From Chrysaora quinquecirrha (lineage: Eukaryota > Cnidaria > Scyphozoa > Semaeostomeae > Pelagiidae): a stretch of 64,000 bases of DNA. The translations under genes and the position numbers were made by a program. Under the pieces are notes generated by a model. It had not been told where the DNA came from and did not search any database. It worked only from the letters and a program-made list of their open reading frames with translations. The number at the start of each line of letters is the position of its first letter. The first letter of the stretch is position 1. Below, piece after piece: positions 30,701 to 43,800 of the stretch. The stretch lies in assembly GCA_014526335.1 (NCBI GenBank), contig JACTAT010000037.1, positions 10,275,315 to 10,339,314 of the forward strand, read 5' to 3'.

Positions 30701-33538
30701 TTATTCCGATAGACCCATTATGAAGTTGCCCTTAAAAATAAAAAAGTTGCTCAGTCGAGTGCAGCAGATTTTGCTTTTATTTTAATTTTTTTTAAATTTT
30801 CGGTGTTGTAGCGAAAAAGTTAGGCACAGGTTTTCAAAAATGGCATTTTCATATGCGATATGTCTCAAGTTGTTTTGAAGATGTCGTGGAAGATCCTGAA
30901 AAGTCTAAAAGTTTGAGGACAAGTCGATGCCTTATTTTCAATCGAAGTGCAGCGATGCCTAATTTACACGCACAAGCACGTTTTAGAAAAATTTGGAATG
31001 TTCCATGGACAAACGTTTGGACTACGTTGCATATTGAAACTTGAGTTTATAGTATGCGTTCCTTTGCAGTTTGAAAATTGCCAGCCAACTTAATATCAAT
31101 TCTTGACCTTGCTGTGTGACAAAAACTTGATACTTTTCCTTAAAGTGGTTATGACGCCAAAATTTTTGTTCTTCATCTTGAACAATTTTGGTATGCTGAT
31201 AACGAAAATCAGAACGATAAATCTACTAAAAGGTTTTTAGTTATCGGGGTTTCCAACTCGAATTTTTCCAACAAAAAAATGTCCCGCGGACTGGGTCGAG
31301 TGCCGTAAAGTGTTTGTGTCGACAAGGAAGAGGACAGGCGAGCAATACTAAATGGAATATATTTTGAAAACTAAATCGCACAACAGACCATAGTTTTGTA
31401 ATTTCTTGGAACAAAATTAAAAGCAGATGACCAAGAAGAAAGCTTTTGGTTATTTTTGAGGCCTGTAGCGGCCATAAGAAGCTGATATTTTCTTAAACTT
31501 TGATGAAGAAGCTGGCAGTGCAGTGCACCAGGACAGAATGGTAGTAGAGTAGGCTGGAGTCAATTTGATTATGATTCGACCAGGAATATAGAAGTATTTA
31601 TTTTCTAGACAATTCGCAAGTAAACATAACTTTATTTAACTTAAGAACTGAAATCCTTTTTTCAGCTAAAACTACAAGTCAAACATAATTGATTTATATC
31701 TTGCCACGCGAAAAACGAACGGTGTATGGAAAAATACTTCAAATTCTATCAATAAAAATAGAAAATAAACTTAAATTGTAAGCAAGACATGTGTTAAAAA
31801 AGAATTTTTGCAATATTCTTTGCAAGAATTTTTGAAAACTTCTTTATTGTTACATTTTACACTTATAAGATTTTTGGCCCATAACTTTTATCCTATCCCT
31901 GTTAGGTGTCTTTCTTAGTGAAGGTACAGTAGAGAAAGTCTATCTTCATTAAAAGTTTCTTTGGTTTTGAAGAGTTTTAGAAACATTTTCTATTTATAAA
32001 TATTTGGAAACCATATGAAAAAATGATATCTTGATTTGATTTGGCATTCTTTGAGTTTCTTCGGTTTCAGGTCAAGAGTTTTTGAGTTATTTATGGGTTT
32101 CTTATGAGAGGTTTTTTAGAAGAGAAAAAGAAAATGGGGATTTTTCCTAGTAATAGAGGATATTTTCATGACTTTCTTGAAACGATGATTGTTTCTGCGT
32201 TTTATGGGAGCAGTAGTGGAGGGATATTCTGCTCAGCTTTATTTCCTCGAAATCCAAAGGTTTTATTTTCGATTGAATATCAATGTAACTGAGTATTGAA
32301 ATCAAACTGTTCATACAGATCAGAAAAGCAATTAAAACATCAGAAACAACAATGAAACCTTGGCATGCTTTCATCATATTATATGGCTTGGAACCAACCT
32401 TCGCCACAGCCTTCGCTGAACAAAGCGAGAGGAATGTCGTTGGAAAAATGCTTCTCTCGCCGTACAGACAAAATAAATAAATAAGGAAAAGTATTTTTTG
32501 GTATATTAAAACACTGTTAGAGGAGCTAAAGTTCAATTTTTTTAACTTCTACTCGGGTAACGGGTGTAAAGAAATCTGGAACTTCTAAGACTTCTCTATT
32601 TATCCTGAGATCCGACACAAACACTTACGTCACAGTGAGCTGGGACGCCGCGGCCTGACCGTGTTCTTCCCGGGACACTTTTTGTTGTAGAGTGGGTGAA
32701 GTAAAACCCATATTTTGTAGTGAAAAATTTTCAAATAAAAAAACAAACTACACCATCGTTATCAGCGATGTTTGTTTCATAAAATAAGACAATAAAAATT
32801 TTGGCGTCGTAACCACTTTAAAGTAGCTGCAGAGAAAGGCAACTAATAACTTAGTTAAAAGGAAGAGAGCAGGTAAGTAATATTGCTGTCCTTAAAAAGT
32901 GTGGACTTGATTAAGTTTCTAGTTGCGCAGAATTAAACTTTTGATTCGAAGTTTCAAAGTAAATAATGTTGTTTCTCCAGAAAACCATATGCTCAAAGAA
33001 ACCGAGTTTATGGCTTGAAATTTTTCTCTCTTTGATCTTTAGTTACTGCAGATTTTTTGAGGATTCTGTAGCCTTATATAATGTAGAATTGTATTTCAAC
33101 ATCTAGTCACTTCGGTGCTTGGTCACAAATTCTTACTAAAGCTCTGCTTTGTCAAGAGTTCACTAGGTTGTTCCTGCTTTGTTTTTGAGGTAATTGCTAA
33201 AGGATACTTCAGCATGCAGCTGCTCGAGCATTTAGCTGTTCACATTAGACGCACGTGAAGCTCAACTCTTAGCTATGATTTAGACTTAAAGACAAGCATT
33301 TATTCCAATTTCATATTTTAAATATTTGAATTTTTCTGAAGCTGAGAACTTTTTCTGAGCGAAAACGTAACTCCAAATTGACACAATTATATGTTCCATT
33401 TGTAGGCTCTAATTGACTGCAGTTTCCGCGAAGAAGCACAAAGTATCCCAATACTTTCTGATATACCATCCATGAACGTGAGATTGTACAATTATGAACC
33501 AATTACATACCTGAGAAATCTCAAAGCGAATTATTATG
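27791..33538 (+). CDS. MCM8: MCM8 N-terminal domain exons
   Basis: Four exons give [53 protein letters not shown] and the segment ending [20 protein letters not shown], which enters the OB fold. They align in order with the human MCM8 N-terminal helical domain. The first exon starts in phase with one base missing, so at least one upstream exon must exist; I could not find it between 11886 and 27790. Confidence 0.93.
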
Positions 33539-36500
33539 GTAAGGATTTTTGTCTGCTACACTGCTTTCGCTTTTTTGTAGGTAACTACATCGTTGCAATT
33601 TTGAAAACCGTTAGCTATATTTTTGACTCCCAGCTTTTCGACAACTGTTCCTACCATGTCCAACCGATGTGAACTCCCGTTGATTTTGACCTTCAAATCA
33701 CATTTGTGTTAACCACCTTAACAACGTTTACAAGCCATGCTTCCACTATTATATTTTTGGCTTAAAGCCCAAGTGGAGGCTATTTCTTAATCTGATTTTC
33801 AGTCCTTTATTAGCAATATCAAATCGCCGTTTTATGTTGTGCTATATATATTGCTTTTTATGAATTGTTATAAGGAATCCCATGCCATTTGGGGTGAAAA
33901 TTACAGTAACCTGACAAGCTAATAGAGCTTGAAAATCACCTTTTCTCGTGACGAAAATTGGTTGCATTGATTGCCTTCTCAATGATCAAGTTTTCATTAT
34001 CAATTACTATATTGCATGACTGCTATCACTGCGACAGGCAACGTTGTGATTAGCATTGTTTCCATTGAATATGCTGAAGCGCTTCTCGAGTAATGGTCCC
34101 CTTCATGTTTCTTAATCATCCCGTTAATTTATTTAGGATAATTTCTTGATGGCAGAATTTATCTATTATAGATTTTCATTTTTCGTTATTGAGTTGTTCG
34201 ATTTTCAGGTAAATTCGTATCTGTACGTGGTACAGTTGTCAGAGTGAGTAATGTGAAACCAATGGTAACCCAAATGGCATTTACTTGTTCTTCTTGCAAA
34301 GCTTGTCAGGTACGCGCCAGCTTAATTAAAACTAGCCATATTAATATTTAATACACTAAGGTTTGAGAAGTATTGCACCACCTTGCTCAAAATGGCGGCA
34401 AGCTGTGGCTCTAGGCCTAAAGCAAATTATTTCCATAATATAGGCAACAGGGCTCAGGAGCCCCTAGACTTTAATCTTTGCGGGAAAATATTCTCCATTT
34501 TCCTGGCTTTGAGTTAGAGTTCAAAATTACGAATAGTTAAAAGTTTTGACAGAGAATTTCATTCAAAAGTTGAAGCAAAGTCTTCTAAATGTTTAGGAAC
34601 AATCTCTTTCTACTGGTGTCAAATCCATGATAAATTCACGGGGTAAACTGGCAGAAAAATAATACATTTTGTTGATATCCTATGAAGAATTCTCTGACCT
34701 TAATTTTAACTGTTTGTTACTTTTAATTCTAACGAATGCCAGTAAAATGGCGAATATTTTCCCGCCAAAACTGTAAGTCAAGGGGCTCCTGAGCCCTGTT
34801 GTCTTTGTTATGAAAATAGTTTGCTTTAAGCCGAGAGCCACAGCTAGCCGCCATTTTGAGAAAGGTGGTGCAATACTCTTCGAACGTAAGTGTAGCTATA
34901 TATAAAAACCATTGTTTCTTCATCAGTTGACTCATTCAGTTTGGTCTTATGAAAGATATTGTCGGAACAATTGTTTAATTCTAGGGACGTCTTCACGCTT
35001 TCTGTCTTTATTTTTACACAGAAAACTGTCGATAGATATGGTTGCTTGGTAATCTGCAAGTTTTTATCTCGCACACAATAATAGTACCGTAAAACTATTT
35101 GGGAATCGACTGGAGTCATTAAAGTCTTCATTTGTTTGGATCGATCGGCAAATTATTATAAGTTTTTTCTGATCACGGATAGTGAAGAATCAGCTTGTAT
35201 TTCGACACATGAGATTCTAAATATGGCAGTAAATTTTTTTGTACGGAGTGTATTTTGCAGTGCCTTAAATGAAGAAATTTGACATCATAAATAGGCGCAA
35301 TCAAAAAGCTTAAAATATTTAGACCCGAATTTTGATCGAAATTCGCCAGTCAAAAAGTGCAACTAATCATTTATCTCTAATTATTAATCAGCCTTTATTT
35401 ATGACACTTTATGCTCTGAAATTTGTCAGAGGAACTAAAGTTTTTTGACAATTTAAACATCTTTTGCTGTTTTACGCAATGTTGAACTTTATGCTGGCAA
35501 AGTTTGTAATCAGTTTGTTTCTCACACAATTTACTCGTTTTTTAATCCTTTCTATTTTCAAGTTTGAATTTTTTCATTTAGTTGTAACTTTGTTTTATTT
35601 GATATATATTTGTAAATGTTTAATTGAAACCTCTTTCAGAATACTTTTAAACAGATTCGCTGAAGCAGTCGTCTTTTTCTGTTTTATCAATGTAGAGTAC
35701 TCGTTTAACGTTGGGGTCATTGTGATTGCCCATGAGTTTTGGATAAACCATACTTCCCTACTCAACGATAAGCATAACCATACTAACGATAACTATGGCT
35801 TAGGACATTCGATGGATGCAAATACATTATTTCCATATAAAGCGCAACTGAAGTAATTAAGCGTTGCTTTGAGGGAAGTACAGAGAGACAGCCGTTGGTG
35901 TAGTTTTTATTTCCGTTGCTTTGAGGGAAGTACAGAGAGACAGCCGTTGGTGTAGTTTTTATTTCCGTTTTGATAGGTCTTGACTTTATCAGATGGACGG
36001 TATAGCACTCCTAGCAAGGTAAGCTGAAACATAGTCATAACGATCAGTAACATTTGCTCTACTGAGCTTGTTATTTTGATGTCACTCTCCCTTTGATTGG
36101 CTATCTTCTTCTTTCTTCTTTCTCATCCCGGCCTAAATCGTTTTTAACTTTCTCTGTCTGATGCTTTCAACACCATTTAGCTTGCGGGATACAGCGGGAA
36201 GACGAAAAAATTACGACAAGGACTTATTTCAAATTATTTGCAAAGCAAGATCTTTGTTTCAGTGGGGGTTTTGTAAGCTGTCCATATCAAAACCAAACGG
36301 CCAGATTTTCTCATTTGCACTCTTCAATTGAATCTATCGGTCTTCACGCTGTATCTCGCAAGTTGACTGATGTTTAAAACACAATTCAAATAAATAAACA
36401 TTTAGAATATTGAGAGCAGTGCCCAAGGAACCCTTTTTTTGTTTGTCTTCATATATAAGAAGGTTTTCTTTCTGATTGGTGCATTTAGATCTGCGTCTGG

Positions 36501-39500
36501 GCATGAATTGCTCCTACTCAAAAATCGCAAATGTGTCTGTGAATGTCAAATCTAATTAAATATGGTTACAGAACGTTCGAAATTATCCATCATCGTTTAG
36601 ATATGACTGATCTTCAAAACTGACATTGTTGGCTGAGTGGTGTGTTAGACCAAATTGCTCTGTACTGAAGTTTTGATAATGCACGAGTTTGATTTCTCCA
36701 TAGTGTACAACTCAAGAGTGCAGATCACATTCATTCATTCCTAACAGAAGTTCCAAGTTGACGACTACTATTGATAGTCAAATAATCAAGTGAGTCATAG
36801 CTATCCCTACATTCTGTTATCATAACAACTCGATTTGTTGAATTCACGTATTAGTCGAAGCTTTACATTGATATCTCATCCATTCTATTCAGGATTCAAG
36901 AGATTATGCTTGATGAAAAAAGAGAAGCTGGCAGAATTCCTCGAACTGTTGAGTGTGAACTGTTCTCTGACCTTGGTAACTTTCCTGCAAATTGCGCTAT
37001 CTGAGGCATTTTTCATTGTTTGTATTCTTTCTTGCTCTCTTTTGTTTAAGTTTCTTTTATCTACTGAATGTCAAGGATAATGGCAACTCTTGTCCTTTTA
37101 CGTGACGTAACTACTTTCTTTTAATTGAAGAGTGGTCACTTAGTGACTGTCTACAACGGTATTCGAATTTCTATGCCTAGAGTTGATATGTTTATCTTCC
37201 TGCAGATGCTTATGAAGTAAACGTTGGCCGCCTGCCTACCGAAGGGCCAAGCGAAAACGTTTAAAATATATTTTGGCAGGCAAGGTTAAATCTTAAGATT
37301 TACCGAAAAACTCCAGACACATTTCAAAATGATAAAAGGCAAGCGAAAAATATCGTGGTTACGACGCCAACAGATTAAGGCAACTTCAGATCAAATTGTT
37401 TCATATCAAGACGCGGTTTAAGAGTTTCTTCGTGTAGGTTATTCAGTGGTAGTTTATAGTGCCTAATTTCGGATGTTTTGGTGCAGCTGCATCACAATTT
37501 TGATAACGTTGTTGCTCAAGCCAATATGTTTTGTATTATAGTTGACGTTTGTGTACCTGGTGATATGGTTACTGTGAATGGCGTGGTCCGGCTTTCTAAT
37601 AATGATGACCGTAAGTTTGTATTCAAAATTTTAGTACTGTTTTTGCAACATTTATTAACAGCTAATCACACAGTAAGCCAAATTCTTTAGAAACTGCCAA
37701 TTTTCGTTTTCAGATTTGCTTCCAGTATCCTGCTTTGTGGATGTATTAAAGATAAACTTAGCAAAGAACAGAATTTAGCAACTGCTTTGAAAGTGACTAC
37801 CAGAATAATTGCGAAAGAATACATGAAAACATTTTACCATTACATTCATAGAACTAAAAGCGAAGCTTTTTGGTGTTTGATAGAATGCTATTTGAAACAA
37901 AAATTCATACTTTAATTTCGACATCAAATCCCTATTGAAGATGTGCTCCCAACCAAGTTCTATTCTTGTGTTCAATGTGGGGACAATTTTTAGTTGCGCG
38001 CCAAAATATCTGTAATCCGAAATATGGAATTGTGGAAAGAACGGTTGGAAACTCTTTGCCTGCGGCAGCCTGAGGGTATCGCTGGCTGCTTATGCTAGCG
38101 GCTAACGTCGGCATTAACGGATATATGGAAACCAAGCTTTAAGTCCCAGTCAAACGGTCCAAATTTTCTCTTTAAATACATAGAAGTGTTGAATATCCTC
38201 GGCCAAAATTATTACGTGAATCAAATTTTGTTTTGTTCCTGTTTAGTTGTATTACCAGTATGATATAGGTTGAAATTATGATTTACATGCTGCATTGTTT
38301 GTGCCGGGCTAGCCTTCATTTCTTCATTTGAATTAGCTATTTATCAGAGTTATTTTTAGACTCATTTAGTTCGTGATATTTCTATTTTGATTTCAGATTC
38401 TTCTAAGAACAAAGAAAAATGCATGTTTTTACTTTACATTCATGCAAACTGTCTGATGAACTTTCGTGAAGCCAAGAGCAACGGCGAAACTGGAAATCAA
38501 AATAACGAATTCTCTTTAAAGGTTTGTAGCCACGTTATTTATCAGATTCAATGAAACAAATTAAATTAACTAAAACTCCAGTTCAGCAATTCATTCCAGA
38601 AAGTGATGTCATCTTCTAGTTTTGGATAATATTTCAATGTACATAATCGTCTATCATGGAGATCTCAAACCATATCAACATCACCGTAATAAAGGTTCAT
38701 GCATTCACAATATAACACGGTAAAATTAAAAGTTTTCAACGAAATCCATGACGGTAAATGAATGAAGCAAAATGTTTGAAATGGGAATTGAGAAAGATCT
38801 ATTGCCATTCCTAAACATTTTGTATTCATAAAAGAAATAAGTATGATGCCTAAGACCAATAAGAAATATTTCAACAATGGTTTTAACAATATTTGAGAGT
38901 GATACCATGATAGGACATTTAGGAGCATATTTGACGTCAATACGTTATGTTATCATTTAAATGTACATATAATGTGATAACAATTCATTTAGGAACTTTA
39001 TGCAATCAGGGAAATTCATTCGGAAAAGAATTTGTTCAAACTTATCGTTGGGTATGTAAGTTTTCATCCTTGAGATAAGCATTATTTATTATTGAAATAT
39101 TAAACAAAGGATATTCTTGGTTGGTAATATGAGTGCTTAACCTTTTTTGACGTGTTTCTTCTTCATTACCAACATTAACATCTTAAGATAAGTCTTTCAT
39201 CCATTGTTAAATAACGGTTGGATTTTCTGATGCCGAACGTTCAGAAGTAAGGAAGATTGACACTTCCAAGTGTATTTTTCTTGAATATCATTGTTTACAC
39301 TGATGGAAGTTGTAACAAAGGGTGTATCGACTGATCAAAAAAGCATTCAGTTTCAAGGTCATAAAGAGATTTCTCATACGCTAGTTAGAGAATTACATGT
39401 TACTGTGATTGTCTTTTCTCTAATGCTTACGATTTGAAAGTAAGAATGCACAAAACTCCCACGCTTACGGAATTTTCCACTGCAGCACATGGTGCAATTT

Positions 39501-40849
39501 GTTGCGTGTTTTTATTCCAAACCATTTTTATGCAGGTCACTGTGTCCATTAATCTATGGCCACGAGGTACGTTGCTTATCCATAGTGCTATCTATTTTTT
39601 CGTAGAAAAATATTTTGAGTGAGAGAGCCATGATGAAATGTTGCAAAGCTACCAAACGTCTTCATTACTGCAATACCTTAAGGGAATTAATTTTCGCGGG
39701 AACTTATTTTCGCTGATTTTTTCTCAAAGATTTTGCGGAAAAACGGAATTTATTTTCGCGGTTTTTCGTGGATTCGTTGATGAAAGGAATTTCGCGGGAA
39801 CTTATTTTCGCGGATCAAATAATTTTCATATAAAAAAGAAAGGAAACAAGGAATAGTTTGAGTGCCTTTCTTTCTTTTTTGGACTAGAAATCTTACAAAG
39901 GATACAAATGATACTGTAAATACAGAAGCAAAAGCCATATTTAGTTTTTCAGTGAAATATTTCTCTAAATTTGACAAAAGCCTGCAAAATTTGCAGATTT
40001 TTTTGAAATTTTGGAAATTTCGCGGCAATTTATTTTCGCGGACAAGCATATTTTGGGAATTTCGCGGGAACCAATCTTCGCGGAAATGACCAAAATCCGC
40101 GAGAACCGCGAAAATTAATTCCCACCAAAATATATTCCCTTAAGATAGATGATGAGTGTTAACCCAAGAAAAGATGAGAATTATCATTTGTAACTTATCA
40201 GATATTCTTTGCATTGAGCAAATGTTTGCAATTAACATCCTAAATATATCTTGAAATTTAGGTTTGAATTACTGCTTGTTTTAAAACGGACTAAGCTTTC
40301 CATGTCTTCTGTATATTACAAAAACTTTGCCGAGCGAAAACAATATGACAAGTATGAAAATATATCCAATCGGGCATACAACGTAATTATGAATAGTATA
40401 ACCAGAAGCTTAAACATAGAAAACAAACGAGAGATGACAATTGTTTGTTTATTAACTGTATATTCGACTGTACTTTCCAACAGTCATCATCAGAGTAACG
40501 ATTTACTTACTGCAACGGTTAAACATAGAATTCGAAATTTGAAATTATACAATTGTTGCCATAGAGACTTTACTGGATTACTAACAAAAGGGGAAACCTG
40601 AATCAAAAATGACGTAAATAACGGTATTAATTGAAAAGTTTTAGTGGTATTGATTTATCTTGCTGTTTCAATGATGGTTTGAATTTCTTTATTTCCAGAG
40701 CCTCTGATATTTTCTTTTATAATAATTGCGATGATTTTTCGATAATAGCGTAAAGTCTTCCAAATTAACAGTATTATGTCCAGAATCCATTGAGTGTTTT
40801 AAAACGTGGGGATTACAATCTCTGCCGCTGTGATCTTTGATGATATATC

Positions 40850-40893
<44 letters not shown>

Positions 40894-43800
40894 AACATAT
40901 AATATATATGATATGACAAGTATTGTATAAAACGATTGCGAAAAGCTTCGGGACTTTTGTCAATTGACTGGCATATCTCTTCATATTTACAGCTTGTAAA
41001 AGCTGGATTGGTCCTTGGCTTATTTGGAGGAACACCAAGGTGTTCAGATGACAAAGTACGTTTTATATCTCAATGTTATTTTATCTTTTTGTAATCTTAA
41101 AGCAATGAATACACAATTAGAGGACAAAAAGTACTTCTAGATTTTCAGCTAAATATATCAAGAGTTGTCTACAAAAGCAGCTATGCAAGAACCTCTTCTC
41201 TTATTTTTTGATATAAAATTTCATGGTTTTCCGAGACAAAATGGTGGTTTACCATTAACATTTTCGTTTAAAGTGCACTTCCAGAGCAGATAAATTGGAT
41301 TGAAATTTTAATAATGCTTTTAGGTGAGTAATATTTGAAGCTGCTGAATTAGTAGCTACGAAAAATTGCCATTTACAGCAGTCTTCAATTATGCAGGAAA
41401 ATTCGCATTTTTCAAAACTAGATATTGTTGCCGTGAAGTAGTTCAAATTATTATTCACGCCAGTTCCTGACTTTTGTGAAAGAGGAAATGAAAAATTAGC
41501 ACCATTCCCTCCTTTGTGTCTTACCAAAGGTACTCATTTAAAATTGTTATCAACATGTCAACCCCATGCATTGTCTCTTCAAGTACATGTTCCCTGAAAA
41601 GTTTAACGGTAAACACGTTTGGACTAGCTTCACCAAAACACCATAAAATTTTCTGTTAAAAGATACGAGAAGTTGTTTTTGAAGCTTGACGATATACTTT
41701 TCTACTTTTCTGTATTACTCATAGAGTCAGATTCCAATGAGAAGTGACCCACATGTCCTCACTGTTGGAGATCCAGGACTGGGAAAAAGTCAGGTGAGGA
41801 CTCAGAAATTTCTAGGATGCATAATATCTTTATTTAAATTTAATTTACTGAATTTTCAATTTTCAGCTCGCAAGGCCGGCCTTTTGACCACAAATACATT
41901 TATATTTATCAAAGTGTAAACTCTTCTAACTGAACTATCATGTATATTTGCAATATTTAAGCGTGTGCTTTTGTTGTTGTCTGAAGGTTTTCAATATCGC
42001 ACTTCATCGTGGTGCAACTACGTTTTATTCAGCCACTTAACATTAAATTTATATTTTAGATGTTACAAGCGGTAGCGAATGCAGCTCCAAGAGGTGTCTT
42101 TGTTTGTGGAAATACAACTACTACATCAGGACTTACTGTATGCTGAGCATATTCTTATATCTAACTTATTTAACGCAATATTAACGCACATTCCATACCT
42201 GAATAGACTTTAGCATGTACTCGCGTTGTAAACATTATTGTCGCTTAGAAAAATTATATTCATTAATATTCTATAATTTCAGGTGACACTGTCTAAGGAA
42301 TGTGGCTCGGGAGATTATGCCTTAGAAGCTGGAGCACTGGTGTTAGCTGACCAAGGTAAAGCAAGTTTCTTCCTTTAAATTTCTTTCCATTCTAGTTTAG
42401 AGAACTAAAATGACTGACTTCGAGCGCGATATCACTACAAGTGTTACGACACATTTCTTCAAGTTTGTTGTTTGCACTCTTTCATGTTAATATCTTTCTA
42501 GCATGTAATTAATAAACGGTTTGAATTTTCTGCCTTAAGTTTCCTAAAACTCGTATGAAAATGCATCTCCTTGGTTGCATGTCAAGGGCACAGTTTTATC
42601 CTAACAAAACAGGGCGATTACGTTCTTTCCTCGTCTTCGCCACTGATACTATGAGTTCATCATTATTTACCGTTGGCGTGAAATATTTTCTAGACTTCTT
42701 AGCAATTCTGAATTTTTGCGAGGTTCTTTATCAGGCAATAGGAAACAAAATAGATGCATAATCAACAGAATCTTTAACTGCAACTTCAAAAAAATATTTC
42801 CGTTTTCCTACAGATACATAAGATGATCAAAAATGATAGAAATTACATTTCTAGTTTTGAGTGGGTTTAACCTCATTTATATTGCTTAAATGTAGCCCTT
42901 CATCATGTTTAAGAGAAAAAATGGGTCTCTATGGTGAACTAAAAGCCCTACAAGATCCTTACCATCATCATTTTAGCAATGAATTTCACATTTTTATTCA
43001 TCTTATTCATCTGTGATTTTGACTACTGCTTTTAAGATCGAAATCATTATTTTTTCATCTTTAGTAACTGAATATCAATTAGGAATTAGTCGAAGCAATT
43101 TTTTTAATGTTTTTAAACAGGTATTTTCATCGTTTTATAAAATTTTGATCGTTGAATATTAAGGTTGCTGCTGTATTGATGAATTCGACAAGATGGGAAA
43201 TCAGCATCAAGCTCTGCTGGAAGCCATGGTATACTGCAATTAATCATGTTTTCAATATTGCTTATAAGATAACTAATTTATAGTATCATTCTTCATTAGC
43301 TGAAGATGTCGTTGATTTTTAGTTTGTTTATTTGTTGTTTTTAGGAGCAACAGAACATTAGCATTGCAAAAGCAGGCATTGTTTGCAGGTATGTCAACCA
43401 TTCAACCCCCTGAATTCAAATGATAATTGCCAATTTGTTTTCTCTGATTTCCCTTATTTCCCTGATATCCTTTTCTAAACATGCTGAAAATCATAAATCT
43501 ACAGTAATCTCACCGCATATTACGCCCGTCTGCTAACATTTAGAAATCGCAAGCAAATAATTGACAAATTTAGGAAATATCTCTGCCAACCTACCTTAAA
43601 TATACGACTTATCAAATATTTAAAACAAAAATAAAATGACCGATTATTTGTTACTGTTAAGCAATTTGTAATTTTGTTACTACGAAAACAATGTCCGATG
43701 ATGATGCAGCATAGAAACTTTAGACAGATATTGCATTTTAAGCTTTGCTAATTATTGACTTGTAGACTTTTCATGTGATTGTTTTTGTTTTAGTTTGCCA

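Noticed and set aside
35464..35856. Open frame of 130 codons, hydrophobic
   Set aside because: It lies in an MCM8 intron with AT-rich, phenylalanine/leucine-heavy composition; probably chance.
40251..40601. Open frame of 116 codons in an MCM8 intron
   Set aside because: No domain recognised and no splice context; likely chance in AT-rich DNA.
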